Below are positions 52,388 through 63,962 of a DNA stretch of 64,000 bases, one piece after another (position 1 is the first letter of the stretch; every line of letters starts with the position of its first letter). Source of the DNA: Mycobacterium sp. (GTDB lineage Bacteria > Actinomycetota > Actinomycetes > Mycobacteriales > Mycobacteriaceae); contig JAGQTU010000001.1 in assembly GCA_020438865.1 (NCBI GenBank), positions 131,040 through 195,039 on the forward strand, written 5' to 3'. Position numbers and translations under genes: made by a program. Under the pieces are notes generated by a model. That model did not search any database and was not told where the DNA came from. It was given only the letters and a program-made list of their open reading frames with translations.

Positions 52388-53245
52388 ATGACTTCCGCTC
52401 CCCAGGTTCCCGACCTCGTCCTCAACGACGGCAACCGCATTCCCCAGTTCGGCTTCGGCGTCTTCCAGATCCCGCCCGCCGACACCGCGTCCGCGGTGCG
52501 CACGGCACTGGAGGCCGGCTACCGCCACATCGACACCGCCGAGATGTATCAGAACGAGAAGGGCGTCGGCCAGGGTGTCCGCGACGCCGGCGTCGACCGG
52601 GGCGAAGTGTTCATCACCAGCAAGCTGAACAACGGGTTTCACAAGCCGAACGACGCGCGGCGCGCCTTCGACACGACGATCGAGGCCCTGGGCTTCGACT
52701 ACGTCGACCTGTTCTTGATCCACTGGCCGCTGCCGACGCTGTACGACGGAGACTTCGTGTCGACCTGGCAGACCCTGGAGGAGTTCAAGTCCGACGGGCG
52801 CGCCCGCAGCATCGGGGTGTCCAACTTTCAGGTTCACCACCTGGAGCGGCTGGCCCGGGACACCGAGACCGTGCCCGCCGTGAACCAGATAGAGGTGCAC
52901 CCGTACTTCACCAACGACGCCGTGCGCGCCTACGGCATCGAGCACACGATCCTCACCGAGGCGTGGTCGCCGATCGCCCAGGGCGACGTGCTCGACGATC
53001 CGGTGGTGGGCCAGATCGCCCAGAAGGTGGGTAAGAGCCCGGCGCAGGTCGTGCTGCGCTGGCACATCGAGCGCGGCGATATCGTGTTCCCCAAATCCTC
53101 GACACCGCAGCGGATCAAGGAGAACATCGACATCTTCGACTTCGAGCTCAGCGATGACCAGATCGACGAGCTGACCGGGCTGGACAAGGGCGAGGCGGGA
53201 CGGCGCGGGCCGGATCCGGATACCTTCGACTGGATCCCCAAGTAG
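52388..53245 (+). CDS. Aldo/keto reductase, AKR5-type
   Basis: A 285-residue NADPH-dependent aldo/keto reductase. The catalytic tetrad is Asp and Tyr in DTAEMYQNE, Lys in ITSKLNNG and His in IHWP. The family signature GVSNFQVHHLERL and the C-terminal FPKSSTPQRIKEN cofactor motif follow. The ATG at 52388 (MTSAPQVPDLVL) is preferred over an upstream TTG. Natural substrate unknown. It stands 37 bases after rsgA. Confidence 0.93.
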   Translation: MTSAPQVPDLVLNDGNRIPQFGFGVFQIPPADTASAVRTALEAGYRHIDTAEMYQNEKGVGQGVRDAGVDRGEVFITSKLNNGFHKPNDARRAFDTTIEALGFDYVDLFLIHWPLPTLYDGDFVSTWQTLEEFKSDGRARSIGVSNFQVHHLERLARDTETVPAVNQIEVHPYFTNDAVRAYGIEHTILTEAWSPIAQGDVLDDPVVGQIAQKVGKSPAQVVLRWHIERGDIVFPKSSTPQRIKENIDIFDFELSDDQIDELTGLDKGEAGRRGPDPDTFDWIPK

Positions 53246-53247
53246 GT

Positions 53248-54459
53248 CTAGGCGGCCAGCCGGATCGGCAGCGTCTTGAGCGAGTTGTTGAGGTTCGAGC
53301 GCACCCGCACCGGCTCGCCGGTCAGGTCGATGGTGCCGAACGCATCGAGGAGCGCGGCGAAGAACACCCGGCCCTCGAGCCTGGCCAGGTGCGCGCCCAG
53401 GCAGAAGTGGCCGCCCATTCCGAAGGACAGGTGCGGGTTCGGTTTTCGGCGGATGTCGAACGTCTGCGGGTCGGCGAAGACGCGTTCGTCGCGGTTCGCC
53501 GAAGTGTAGTACATGGCGACCTTGTCACCGGCCGCGATCGGCGTGCCCGCGAGTTCGGTATCGACCATTGCGGTGCGCCGGAAGTAGTGCAGCGGGTTGT
53601 CGTAGCGGACGATCTCCTCGACCGCGGTCGGGAGCAGGGTGGGGTCGGCGCGCAACCGGGCCAGCTGGTCGGGGTGGCGCAGCAGGGTGAGCAGTCCCGA
53701 GGACAGCATCCCCTTGGTTGTGTCGTTGCCCGCGGTGACCAGCTGGACGAAGAAGCCGCCGAACTCGACGTCCGACATCGGGCTGCCGCCGAAATCGGTG
53801 GCCAATATCTCGGCGGTCAGGTCGTCGGCACGATCTGAGCGGCGTCGGCTTCGGGCGAGATCCATGGCATACGAGGCCATTTCGGCACCCGCCTGACCCT
53901 CGGCGTTGTCCGGATCGTACAGGTCGGGGTCCTGGCTGGAGGTGGTGATCTCGGCCAGTTTCTGCAGGTAGGCCCAGTCCTGGCGCGGGATCCCGAACAA
54001 CTCGCCGATCACCTGGGTCGGCAGCCGGGCGGCGACGTCGTGGACGAACTCCACCTCGCGGCGCTCCCGGGCGTCGGCGACGATCTCGCGGCAGATATCC
54101 CGCACGTGCTGCTCCAGCGCGGCCATCATCCGCGGACGGAAATGCGGGGAGAGTGGGGCGCGGTGGATGTGATGGCGGGGTGGATCCATGCCCAGCAGCA
54201 TGTTTCGCATCCGGGCCAGCGCGTCGGACCCGAGGTCCTCGACGACGACACCGGCGGCCGCCGACGAGAAGATCTCCGGGTGGCGCGCCACATGGACGAC
54301 GTCGGCGTGCCGCAGTACCGCCCAGAATCCGGGCTGGCCTGCGATGGGTTGCCAGCGCACCGGGTCGGTGCGCCGCAGTTCGGCGATCGCGTCGTGCGGT
54401 ACGCCGGAGACGAAGGTGTCGGGGTCGGCGAGGTCGACGTGACCCGCGATGGTGGTCAT
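53248..54459 (-). CDS. Cytochrome P450
   Basis: A 403-residue soluble bacterial P450. The heme-binding loop is FGMGGHFCLGAH with the ligand cysteine near residue 354. The oxygen-activation helix is VTAGNDTTKG, and the ExxR pair lies in EEIVRYDNP. The active-site entrance resembles steroid- or lipid-hydroxylating mycobacterial P450s, but no subfamily can be fixed here. The ATG follows directly on the stop of the cupin gene (TAG then ATG), so the two are translated as a pair. No ferredoxin or reductase gene is adjacent. Confidence 0.93.
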   Translation of the reverse strand: MTTIAGHVDLADPDTFVSGVPHDAIAELRRTDPVRWQPIAGQPGFWAVLRHADVVHVARHPEIFSSAAAGVVVEDLGSDALARMRNMLLGMDPPRHHIHRAPLSPHFRPRMMAALEQHVRDICREIVADARERREVEFVHDVAARLPTQVIGELFGIPRQDWAYLQKLAEITTSSQDPDLYDPDNAEGQAGAEMASYAMDLARSRRRSDRADDLTAEILATDFGGSPMSDVEFGGFFVQLVTAGNDTTKGMLSSGLLTLLRHPDQLARLRADPTLLPTAVEEIVRYDNPLHYFRRTAMVDTELAGTPIAAGDKVAMYYTSANRDERVFADPQTFDIRRKPNPHLSFGMGGHFCLGAHLARLEGRVFFAALLDAFGTIDLTGEPVRVRSNLNNSLKTLPIRLAA

Positions 54460-54915
54460 CTACCCGACCAGGACGTTGGGCCGAGGCAGGTCCGCCGCCT
54501 CGCACAGGGTGAGGTAGGTGCGCAGCGCGCTCGATCCGTCGACCACGCTCTCCACCTCGCCGTCGGCGTCGAGGTTCAGGTTGGCGCCGTAGATCTGGAA
54601 CCACACGTGGGTATCGTCCTCGAGGACCTGCAGCGTGTGCACCGAGCCGGCGGGCTCATAGAGGAACGATCCCGCCCGGTTGACGTAGTCGTACTCCTTG
54701 TAGCACCAGGCACCCGAGGTCGTGTAGGCGTACACCGGGCCGGTGTGCTTGTGCCGGTGCACCTCGTAGCCCGCCCGGAAGACGTTCTCCACGATCCAGA
54801 GCCCCTCGTCCTCCTTGACCTGGATGACCTTGAGCTGGGAGCCGTCGGGCAACTCGACGAAGGGAAGGTCATGGGCGCCGATGTGGACGGCGGACGGGAT
54901 GTCGAACGTGGTCAT
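54460..54915 (-). CDS. Cupin protein similar to 2,4'-dihydroxyacetophenone dioxygenase
   Basis: A 151-residue single cupin domain. The metal-binding motif has histidines in EVHRHKHTGPVYAYTTSG and a later His in GSVHTLQVL, matching cupin dioxygenases of the dihydroxyacetophenone dioxygenase group, which cut a C-C bond beside a keto group with iron. AGGAGG lies nine bases upstream of the ATG at 54915. The P450 gene begins immediately after its stop, so both may act on one compound, perhaps hydroxylation followed by ring-side-chain cleavage. Confidence 0.85.
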   Translation of the reverse strand: MTTFDIPSAVHIGAHDLPFVELPDGSQLKVIQVKEDEGLWIVENVFRAGYEVHRHKHTGPVYAYTTSGAWCYKEYDYVNRAGSFLYEPAGSVHTLQVLEDDTHVWFQIYGANLNLDADGEVESVVDGSSALRTYLTLCEAADLPRPNVLVG

Positions 54916-55015
54916 GATGCTGCCTCCTGGACGGATCGTCGATGGCAGCAATCATAGGTTCTCTATTTCGTGTATTTCAATACCCGAATTCTGGGAACAT
55001 GGACTCACCCCGCGC

Positions 55016-55072
55016 CGAAATCGACGCCAGCGTGCATTCCACTCGAATTCTCTCGCGCTAGCGTCGATCTCG
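55016..55072. repeat. Imperfect inverted repeat downstream of desA3
   Basis: Arms of 17 bases (CGAAATCGACGCCAGCG at 55016-55032 and the near-complement 55056-55072, two mismatches) flank a 23-base loop. The 167 bases between the cupin start and the desA3 end hold no other feature. There is no T run, so a terminator is uncertain. The motif resembles mycobacterial dispersed palindromes. Confidence 0.45.
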
Positions 55073-55082
55073 ACGCCGGTCG

Positions 55083-56357
55083 TCAGGCAGCCCTGGCCTC
55101 GCGCCGTTCCCGGCGCCACGTCCGCACGGCCGCGACCGCGGTCTTGAGCCCGCGCTTGCGCCCGGTGCTCGGATCGACCCCGGCCTCCATTCCGGCGTAG
55201 CCGGGCCCCAGCTCCGCGAACATCCGCTCGCTGCGGGTCTCCGGCGCGTCGTCGGCGGTGTCCCGCAGGAACCGGTCCGGCAGCGAAAGCTTGGCGATGG
55301 TGCGCCAGGTCTTGCCGTACTGCACCGGGAACGAGCCGGTGGTGTAGGGCAGGTCGTACTTGTCGCAGAGCTGCTGCACGCGGATGGAGATCTCGTAGAG
55401 CCGGTTGCTCGGCAGGTCGGGATAGAGGTGGTGCTCGATCTGGTGGCAGAGGTTGCCGCTCATGAACCGCAGCGCCGGGCCGGCCTCGAAGTTGGCGCTG
55501 CCCAGCATCTGGCGCAGGTACCACTGGCCCTTGCTCTCACCGACCATGTCGGTCTTGGTGAATTTGTCTGCGCCGTCGGGGAAATGGCCGCAGAAGATGA
55601 CCGCGTTGGCCCAGACGTTCCGGATCACGTTGGCCACCGCGTTGGCGGTCAGCGTCGAGCGGTAGGTGGCCCCGGGCGACAGCGACGTGACGGCCGGGTA
55701 GGCGACGTAGTCCTTGAACACCTGGCTGCCGGCCTTGGCGCCGAATTCGCGCACCCGCCGCAGGGTCGCCTGCCGGTTGTCGCGGCCCTTGAAGATCTTG
55801 CCGAGTTCCAGGTGCTGCAGGCCGACACCCCACTCGAAGCCGATCGCCAGCAGGGTGTTGAAGAGCAGGTTGCCGTAGAGGTTGAACGGCTTCCACTTCT
55901 GGTCCCGGGTCACCCGGATGACGCCGTAGCCCACGTCGTCGTCCATGCCCAGGATGTTGGTGTACTTGTGGTGCATGAAGTTGTGGGTGAACCGCCAGTG
56001 CTTGGACGACCCACTCATGTCCCACTCCCACGTCGAGGAGTGAATCTCGGGATCGTTCATCCAGTCCCACTGGCCGTGCATGACGTTGTGCCCGATCTCC
56101 ATGTTCTCGATGATCTTGGCCACGCCCAGCGTCACCGTGCCCGCCCACCATGCCGAGCGCTTCGAGCTGGCGGCCAGCATCAGCCGGCCCGCCACCTCGA
56201 GGCCGCGCTGGGCGGCGATGGTGCGGCGGATGTAGCGCGCGTCCCGCGCGCCCAGGGAGTCCTCGATGTCGGCACGGATGCTGTCGAGCTCGACGGCCAA
56301 GCTTTCGATATCGGCCTCGGTGAGGTGTGCGAATGCGTCGACGTCAGTGATCGCCAT
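55083..56357 (-). CDS. desA3: Membrane acyl-CoA delta-9 desaturase DesA3
   Basis: A 424-residue integral membrane di-iron desaturase that makes oleate from stearoyl-CoA. The three histidine boxes are HNVMHG, HNFMHHKYTN and HQIEHHLYPD, and hydrophobic segments separate them. The basic tail (about 395-424) may be cytoplasmic. It needs the electron-transfer partner encoded just upstream on the same strand (56426-57562). The ATG at 56357 has GGAAGGGGG upstream. A palindromic operator candidate lies at 56389-56412. Confidence 0.95.
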   Translation of the reverse strand: MAITDVDAFAHLTEADIESLAVELDSIRADIEDSLGARDARYIRRTIAAQRGLEVAGRLMLAASSKRSAWWAGTVTLGVAKIIENMEIGHNVMHGQWDWMNDPEIHSSTWEWDMSGSSKHWRFTHNFMHHKYTNILGMDDDVGYGVIRVTRDQKWKPFNLYGNLLFNTLLAIGFEWGVGLQHLELGKIFKGRDNRQATLRRVREFGAKAGSQVFKDYVAYPAVTSLSPGATYRSTLTANAVANVIRNVWANAVIFCGHFPDGADKFTKTDMVGESKGQWYLRQMLGSANFEAGPALRFMSGNLCHQIEHHLYPDLPSNRLYEISIRVQQLCDKYDLPYTTGSFPVQYGKTWRTIAKLSLPDRFLRDTADDAPETRSERMFAELGPGYAGMEAGVDPSTGRKRGLKTAVAAVRTWRRERREARAA

Positions 56358-56388
56358 GGTCGTGCCCCCTTCCGGTACCTACGCTAAC

Positions 56389-56412
56389 GTAACCTACGTA
56401 CCCGTAGGTTAC
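56389..56412. promoter_or_regulatory. Operator candidate before desA3
   Basis: GTAACCTACG (56389-56398) and CGTAGGTTAC (56403-56412) are perfect inverted arms around TACC, 32 bases before the desA3 start. The core CCTACG-TACC-GTA is shared with the palindrome before the reductase gene. Confidence 0.7.
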
Positions 56413-56425
56413 CAGCCAGTAAACC

Positions 56426-57562
56426 TTAGACATCGAGGACGCAGTCCCCGGCCGCGGCCGAGACGCAGGTCTGCACCCGGGTGCCCGGTTCGTGCTCGGC
56501 TCCGGTGCGCAGATCGCGAACGTGACCGTCGACCAGGCTGACCACACAGGACTGGCAGATGCCCATCCGGCAGCCGAACGGCATCCGGACCCCGGCCCGC
56601 TCGCCGGCGTCCATCAGGGAGGTGGCCGCGTCGGCGGTGACGGTCTTGCCACTGCGCTCGAACGTCACGGTGCCGCCGGTGCCGCGCACCCCGGCGCGGA
56701 CGGCGGCGAACCGCTCCAGATGCAGCCGTTCGGTCAAACCCGCTGCCGCCCAGAGCTTTTCGGTATCGTGCAGCATGCCCTCCGGGCCGCAGGCCCAGGT
56801 CTGGCGATCGCGCCAGTCGGGCACCTCGGCGTCCAGGCGGGACAGGTCGAGCCGGCCCTCGGTGCGGGTGGCGCGCACGGTCAGCCGGTAGCCGTCGTGG
56901 TCACGGCCCAGCTCGGCGAGCTCGGCGGCGAACAGCACGTCGGCCTGCGTCGGCGCGGAGTGCACGTGCACGATGTCGCCGATCTGGCCGCGCCGGTCCA
57001 GGGTGCGCAGCATCGACATCACCGGGGTGATGCCGGAGCCGGCGGTCAGGAACAGCACCGACGGCGGAGCCGGGTCGGGCAGGACGAACTCGCCCTGCGG
57101 GGCGGCCAGCCGGACGATCGTGCCCGGCGCGACCCCGCCGACCAGGTGGGTGGACAGGAATCCCTCCGGCATCGCCTTGACGGTGATGGAGATGGTGCGC
57201 GAGGTGCTCACCGGGCTCGACGTCAGCGAGTAGGACCGCCAGCGCCAGCGGCCCTCGACCAGCAGGCCGATGCCGACGTACTGCCCCGGCTGGTAGTCGA
57301 AGGTGAAGCCCCAGCCCGGCTTGATCACCAGCGTGGCCGAGTCCTCGGTCTCCCGGCGCACCTCGATCACCCGGCCGCGCAGTTCGCGGGCCGACCACAG
57401 CGGGTTGGCCAGCTTGAGGTAGTCGTCGGGCAGCAGCGGCGCGGTGACCCGGGTGGCGATCGACCGCAACGCGTCGACAGCGGGCCGGCGCCCGGCGCCG
57501 GCGACGCGCGGGCGCACGGTGTCGACCACGTTCGCGTTGACCTTGACCTGATTCTTCGCCAT
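56426..57562 (-). CDS. Ferredoxin-reductase-type electron transfer protein for DesA3 (Rv3230c type)
   Basis: A 378-residue oxidoreductase with a FAD-binding domain (about 50-155, [10 protein letters not shown]), a NAD(P)-binding domain (about 160-275, [16 protein letters not shown]) and a C-terminal plant-type 2Fe-2S domain with cysteines in CRMGICQSC and VQTC. It passes electrons from NADPH to DesA3. The ATG at 57562 (MAKNQVKV) is six bases after a -10-like TACCGT and overlaps the tail of the operator, so transcription is likely leaderless and repressible. A GTG at 57607 would read through the operator. Confidence 0.94.
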   Translation of the reverse strand: MAKNQVKVNANVVDTVRPRVAGAGRRPAVDALRSIATRVTAPLLPDDYLKLANPLWSARELRGRVIEVRRETEDSATLVIKPGWGFTFDYQPGQYVGIGLLVEGRWRWRSYSLTSSPVSTSRTISITVKAMPEGFLSTHLVGGVAPGTIVRLAAPQGEFVLPDPAPPSVLFLTAGSGITPVMSMLRTLDRRGQIGDIVHVHSAPTQADVLFAAELAELGRDHDGYRLTVRATRTEGRLDLSRLDAEVPDWRDRQTWACGPEGMLHDTEKLWAAAGLTERLHLERFAAVRAGVRGTGGTVTFERSGKTVTADAATSLMDAGERAGVRMPFGCRMGICQSCVVSLVDGHVRDLRTGAEHEPGTRVQTCVSAAAGDCVLDV

Positions 57563-57567
57563 CAACC

Positions 57568-57594
57568 TACGGTACCGTAACTTACGGTCCCGTA
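57568..57594. promoter_or_regulatory. Double operator with leaderless -10 before the DesA3 reductase gene
   Basis: TACGGTACCGTA (57568-57579, perfect palindrome) and TACGGTCCCGTA (57583-57594, near perfect) have centres 15 bases apart. The minus-strand -10 hexamer TACCGT (57574-57569) lies inside the first palindrome, six bases before the ATG at 57562. A bound repressor would block RNA polymerase. Confidence 0.75.
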
Positions 57595-57603
57595 GCCAGG
57601 CGC

Positions 57604-58119
57604 TCACAGCAGTTCGAGCAGAAATGGCAGCTCCTGGGTGGCGTACCAGGCCAGGCTGTGGTCCTGGGCGTCGCCGACGGTGAACTCCGCGTCCTCGTCC
57701 CCGAGATCGGCCTCGTCGACGACGTCGACGGCGGCCCGCACCGCCGGCTCGGCGTCGGCGTTGTCGACGTAGGCGGCCACGACCTGATCGAGGGCAACCC
57801 GGCCGTCGACCCGGACCACGGCGTCGTCCAGGTCCGGCCGCGGGTTCACCAGGGCGTCGGGGGCGTCGGCCACCACCACGGCCCGCCGCAGCGGCAGTTC
57901 TCCACCGGATTCCTCTCCCGATTGGGAGGCCAGCAGTCGCAGCGAGGCCAGCGCCGCCTCGCCGAGGGCCACCTCGGCCAGTTCCTCGTCGTCCCCTTCG
58001 GCGTAGGACTCCCGCAGGGTCGGTGTCACGGCGAACGCCGTACCGCTCAGCGGCTGCAGCGATCCGTCGGCCACCAGCCGCTGCAACATGGCCAGCGTGG
58101 CCGGGATGTACACCCGCAT
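57604..58119 (-). CDS. Conserved actinobacterial protein (Rv3231c type, DUF6912-like)
   Basis: A 171-residue acidic cytoplasmic protein of unknown function, conserved beside ppk2. It opens [19 protein letters not shown], and its many Asp/Glu-rich stretches ([27 protein letters not shown]) suggest a soluble alpha/beta protein. No motif for catalysis is seen. The ATG overlaps the ppk2 stop by one base (TGATG), so translation is coupled to ppk2. Confidence 0.85.
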   Translation of the reverse strand: MRVYIPATLAMLQRLVADGSLQPLSGTAFAVTPTLRESYAEGDDEELAEVALGEAALASLRLLASQSGEESGGELPLRRAVVVADAPDALVNPRPDLDDAVVRVDGRVALDQVVAAYVDNADAEPAVRAAVDVVDEADLGDEDAEFTVGDAQDHSLAWYATQELPFLLELL

Positions 58120-58985
58120 CAGCCGAGACTAGCGCCGTTCTCCTTATCGCCGATCAACGTCGCGACGTGATCGGGGACATAGGTCATCAATTCGCGCGGC
58201 GGGCGGTGGTAGTTGCCCAGAATCGGCCGCTTGGGCAACTCGACCTCGGGCGGATCCACTTCCTCGTAGTCGATGCTGCCCAGCAGGTGCGAGATCATGT
58301 TGAGCCGCGCGTGCTTCTTGATATCGGACTCCACCACGAACCACGGACTGGCCGGAGTGTCGGTATGCACCATCATCTGGTCCTTGGCCCGCGAATACTC
58401 CTCCCAGCGGTAGACCGACTCCAGGTCCATCGGGGAGAGCTTCCAGCGCCGCAGCGGGTCCTTGCGGCGGGATTTGAACCGGTTGAGCTGCTCCTCGTCG
58501 GACACCGAGAACCAGTACTTGCGCAGGATGATGCCGTCGTCGATCAACATCTGCTCGAAGATCGGGGTCTGGCGCAGGAACAACGTGTGCTCCTGCGCCG
58601 TGCAGAATCCCATCACCATCTCCACCCCGGCCCGGTTGTACCAGGACCGGTCGAACAGCACGATCTCGCCGCGGGCCGGCAGGTGTTCGATGTAGCGCTG
58701 GTAATACCACTGCCCGCGTTCACGTTCGGTGGGCGCCGGGAGCGCGGCGATCCGGGCGATGCGGGGGCTGAGGTATTCGGTGATGCGTTTGATGGTGCCG
58801 CCCTTGCCTGCCGCATCCCGCCCCTCGAAGATCACCACGATCCGCGCACCGGTCGCCCTGGTCCACTCCTGCAGCTTCACCAATTCGGTTTGCAGGCGGA
58901 ACAATTCGGCTTCGTAGACGGCCTTGTCGATCTTCTTGCCCGGCTTCTTGGGATCCGGGTCACCATCGGCATCGTGCTTGCTCAC
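58119..58985 (-). CDS. ppk2: Polyphosphate kinase 2 (Ppk2)
   Basis: A 288-residue PPK2-family enzyme that transfers phosphate between polyphosphate and nucleoside diphosphates, usually favouring GTP or ATP synthesis. The P-loop is [12 protein letters not shown], the Walker B and lid arginines are in [12 protein letters not shown], and [15 protein letters not shown] is the typical C-terminal lid. The start is assigned at the first in-frame start codon, 58985. It heads a minus-strand unit with the Rv3231c-type gene and, 41 bases further on, the DesA3 reductase gene with its own promoter. Confidence 0.94.
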   Translation of the reverse strand: MSKHDADGDPDPKKPGKKIDKAVYEAELFRLQTELVKLQEWTRATGARIVVIFEGRDAAGKGGTIKRITEYLSPRIARIAALPAPTERERGQWYYQRYIEHLPARGEIVLFDRSWYNRAGVEMVMGFCTAQEHTLFLRQTPIFEQMLIDDGIILRKYWFSVSDEEQLNRFKSRRKDPLRRWKLSPMDLESVYRWEEYSRAKDQMMVHTDTPASPWFVVESDIKKHARLNMISHLLGSIDYEEVDPPEVELPKRPILGNYHRPPRELMTYVPDHVATLIGDKENGASLG

Positions 58986-59012
58986 CGGCGAATAGTACTT
59001 CGGCGGCCCGAT

Positions 59013-60410
59013 TTACTGCGCCGCCTCGAGAAGTTCCTCGAGTGATTCGGCCAACAGTGCGGGCAGCACGTCGACGTCGCTCATCGCGTCGCGGTCGGCG
59101 TTGATGCCGAAGTAGAGCTTGCCGCAGTAGGAGGTCACCCCGATCGCCAGCACCTGGTTGTGTAGCAGTGGGGGCACCGCGTAGGTCTCCAGCAGCTTGG
59201 CGCCGGCCAGGTACATCTGCGACTGCGGCCCCGGCACGTTGGTGATCAGCAGGTTGAACTGGCGCGCCGAGAACTGGGTGGCCACCCGGGTGCCCATGGC
59301 GTGCAGCGTCGGCGGCGGGAAACCGGACAGGGTCACGATGGTGCGGGCATCCACCAGGCTCGCCGCCGCGGAGTGCGACTCGGTGGCGTGCGCGATCTGC
59401 GAGAGCCGCACCACCGGATTGCCCTCGCCGACCGGCAGGTCCACCAGGAACGGCGCCACCTCGCTGATGGCCTGGCCCGGGCCGGTGGCTTCCAGGTCGG
59501 CCTCCGGATACACCGAGGTCGGCGCCATCGCGCGCACGGTGGAGGTGGTGGTCACCGGCTCGCCGCGGGAGAGCAGCCAGTTGCGCAGCGCACCGGCGAT
59601 CACCGCCAGCACCACGTCGTTGACGTCGCAGTCGTAGCGGGAGCGCACCAGCCGGTAGTCCGACAGCTCACCGCTGGCCACGGTGAACCGCCGGTTGCGC
59701 GACACCTTGGTGTTCAGCGGGCTGCTCGGCGCCGTGCCGCGCGCCGCCGTGCGGGCCACGTCGGTCATCCGGCGCGCGATCTCGGCCAGCTCGGCGCTGT
59801 TGGTCACCGCGGAGCGCACTGCCTGCAACTGCAGCCCCGGCCGGGCCAGCCACTCCCCCACCGCACCGAGAAAAAGGTCACGGTCGCTGGGTTCGCGGCC
59901 CGGAATCCAGATGTCCTCCCCGAACGGCGGCGGCCGCTGGGAGCGATCGGCGACGACGTGGCCGATCTCCAGCGCGGTCATGCCGTTGACCAGGGCCTGA
60001 TGGGTCTTGGTGTAGAGCGCCAGCCGGTTCTTGGCCAGGCCCTCGATCAGGTACATCTCCCACAGCGGCCGGGAGCGGTCCAGCGGCCGCGACCCCAGCC
60101 GCGCGATCAGTTCGTGCAGCTGGGTGTCGCTGCCCGGCGATGGCAGCGCGGATCGGCGCACGTGATAGGTGATGTCGAACTCCGGGTCGTCGACCCACAC
60201 CGGCCGTGCCAGCCCGAGGGTGACCTCCCGGATCTTCTGCCGATACCGCGGAATCTGGGGCAGCCGCCGCTCGACGGTCTCCAGCAGCGCGTCGTACGGC
60301 AGCCCGCCACGGGGTTTGCGCAGGATCGATAGCGATCCGACGTACATCGGCGTCGAGGTGTTCTCCAGCTGGTAGAACGAGGCGTCCGATGCTGACAACC
60401 GAGTCACCAT
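59013..60410 (-). CDS. tgs3: Tgs3-type WS/DGAT family acyltransferase
   Basis: A 465-residue wax-ester/diacylglycerol acyltransferase family protein. The whole two-domain scaffold is recognisable (PLWEMYLIEGL, NDVVLAVIAGALRNWLL, NLLITNVPGP). The catalytic HHxxxDG motif is changed to H137-Q-A-L-V-N142-G, so the second histidine and the aspartate are lost. Tgs3 proteins are expected to make triacylglycerol, but activity through this altered motif is doubtful. Divergent from the Rv3235-type gene. Confidence 0.9.
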   Translation of the reverse strand: MVTRLSASDASFYQLENTSTPMYVGSLSILRKPRGGLPYDALLETVERRLPQIPRYRQKIREVTLGLARPVWVDDPEFDITYHVRRSALPSPGSDTQLHELIARLGSRPLDRSRPLWEMYLIEGLAKNRLALYTKTHQALVNGMTALEIGHVVADRSQRPPPFGEDIWIPGREPSDRDLFLGAVGEWLARPGLQLQAVRSAVTNSAELAEIARRMTDVARTAARGTAPSSPLNTKVSRNRRFTVASGELSDYRLVRSRYDCDVNDVVLAVIAGALRNWLLSRGEPVTTTSTVRAMAPTSVYPEADLEATGPGQAISEVAPFLVDLPVGEGNPVVRLSQIAHATESHSAAASLVDARTIVTLSGFPPPTLHAMGTRVATQFSARQFNLLITNVPGPQSQMYLAGAKLLETYAVPPLLHNQVLAIGVTSYCGKLYFGINADRDAMSDVDVLPALLAESLEELLEAAQ

Positions 60411-60585
60411 CGTCGCGCCATCCCCTGTCCTGAATCCCGCTCAAACCCAGCCCACGGTAACCGTGAACGCCTACCCGGCGCAGCACGGGTGCATACCTGC
60501 GCGGCTCCGCTGTGCCATCATGGCGCCATCGGCCCGCACCTCTCCGGCGGCCGGTCCCCGTCGACCGACCCCCTGGAGAGTCCCC

Positions 60586-61062
60586 GTGTCCAGCCTTCAC
60601 GGCAGTGTTGTTCCCGTCGTCGACTACGAGCCGCCGCTGTTGCGCGAGCGGCCCGCCACCTCCGCCGCCGCACCGCGGCCCCGGCCGGCCCCGCCGCCGC
60701 GTCCGCACCCGACTCCCCCGCCGGCCGAAACGGCGGCCGCCCGGGCGGCCGGCGCCTTCGCCGACGCGGCGCTGCGACGGGTCCTGGAGGTCATCGACCG
60801 GCGCCGCCCGCTGGCCCAGCTGCGGCCGCTGCTGGCCGGCGGGCTGGTCGACTCACTGCTGTCGGTGCCGCACCGGCACGGCGGCGAGGCGGCGCGGCTG
60901 CGCCGGATCCGGGTGCAGCCGATCGGAACCGCCGGTGCGGCCGCGGAGGTGGCGGCGACCTATACGCGCGGGCGGCGGCTGCACGCGATCGCCTGCCGGG
61001 TGCAGCGGGTCGACACCGGGACCGGGCCCCGGTGGCAGGTGGTCGCCCTGCACATCGGCTGA
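60586..61062 (+). CDS. Rv3235-type DUF6459 protein
   Basis: A 158-residue protein usually found next to secA1 in actinobacteria. The first 55 residues are Pro/Ala/Arg-rich and disordered. The C-terminal 100 residues form a compact basic domain (VSLPHRHGG-like centre, IRVQPIGTAGAAAEVAATYT, CRVQRVDT). It has no signal peptide. Function unknown, though location suggests a link to SecA1. The GTG at 60586 has GGAGAG seven to twelve bases upstream, better than the longer frame to 60463. Confidence 0.82.
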   Translation: MSSLHGSVVPVVDYEPPLLRERPATSAAAPRPRPAPPPRPHPTPPPAETAAARAAGAFADAALRRVLEVIDRRRPLAQLRPLLAGGLVDSLLSVPHRHGGEAARLRRIRVQPIGTAGAAAEVAATYTRGRRLHAIACRVQRVDTGTGPRWQVVALHIG

Positions 61063-61075
61063 ATCCGCGGCTGAA

Positions 61076-63883
<2,808 letters not shown>

Positions 63884-63962
63884 AGTGGTTATCCCTTGGA
63901 TTTGGAGTCTCGACCGTGCTCCATCCTAGGTGACGCGCTGTTCGGCCCCTGCCAGCGCAGAT

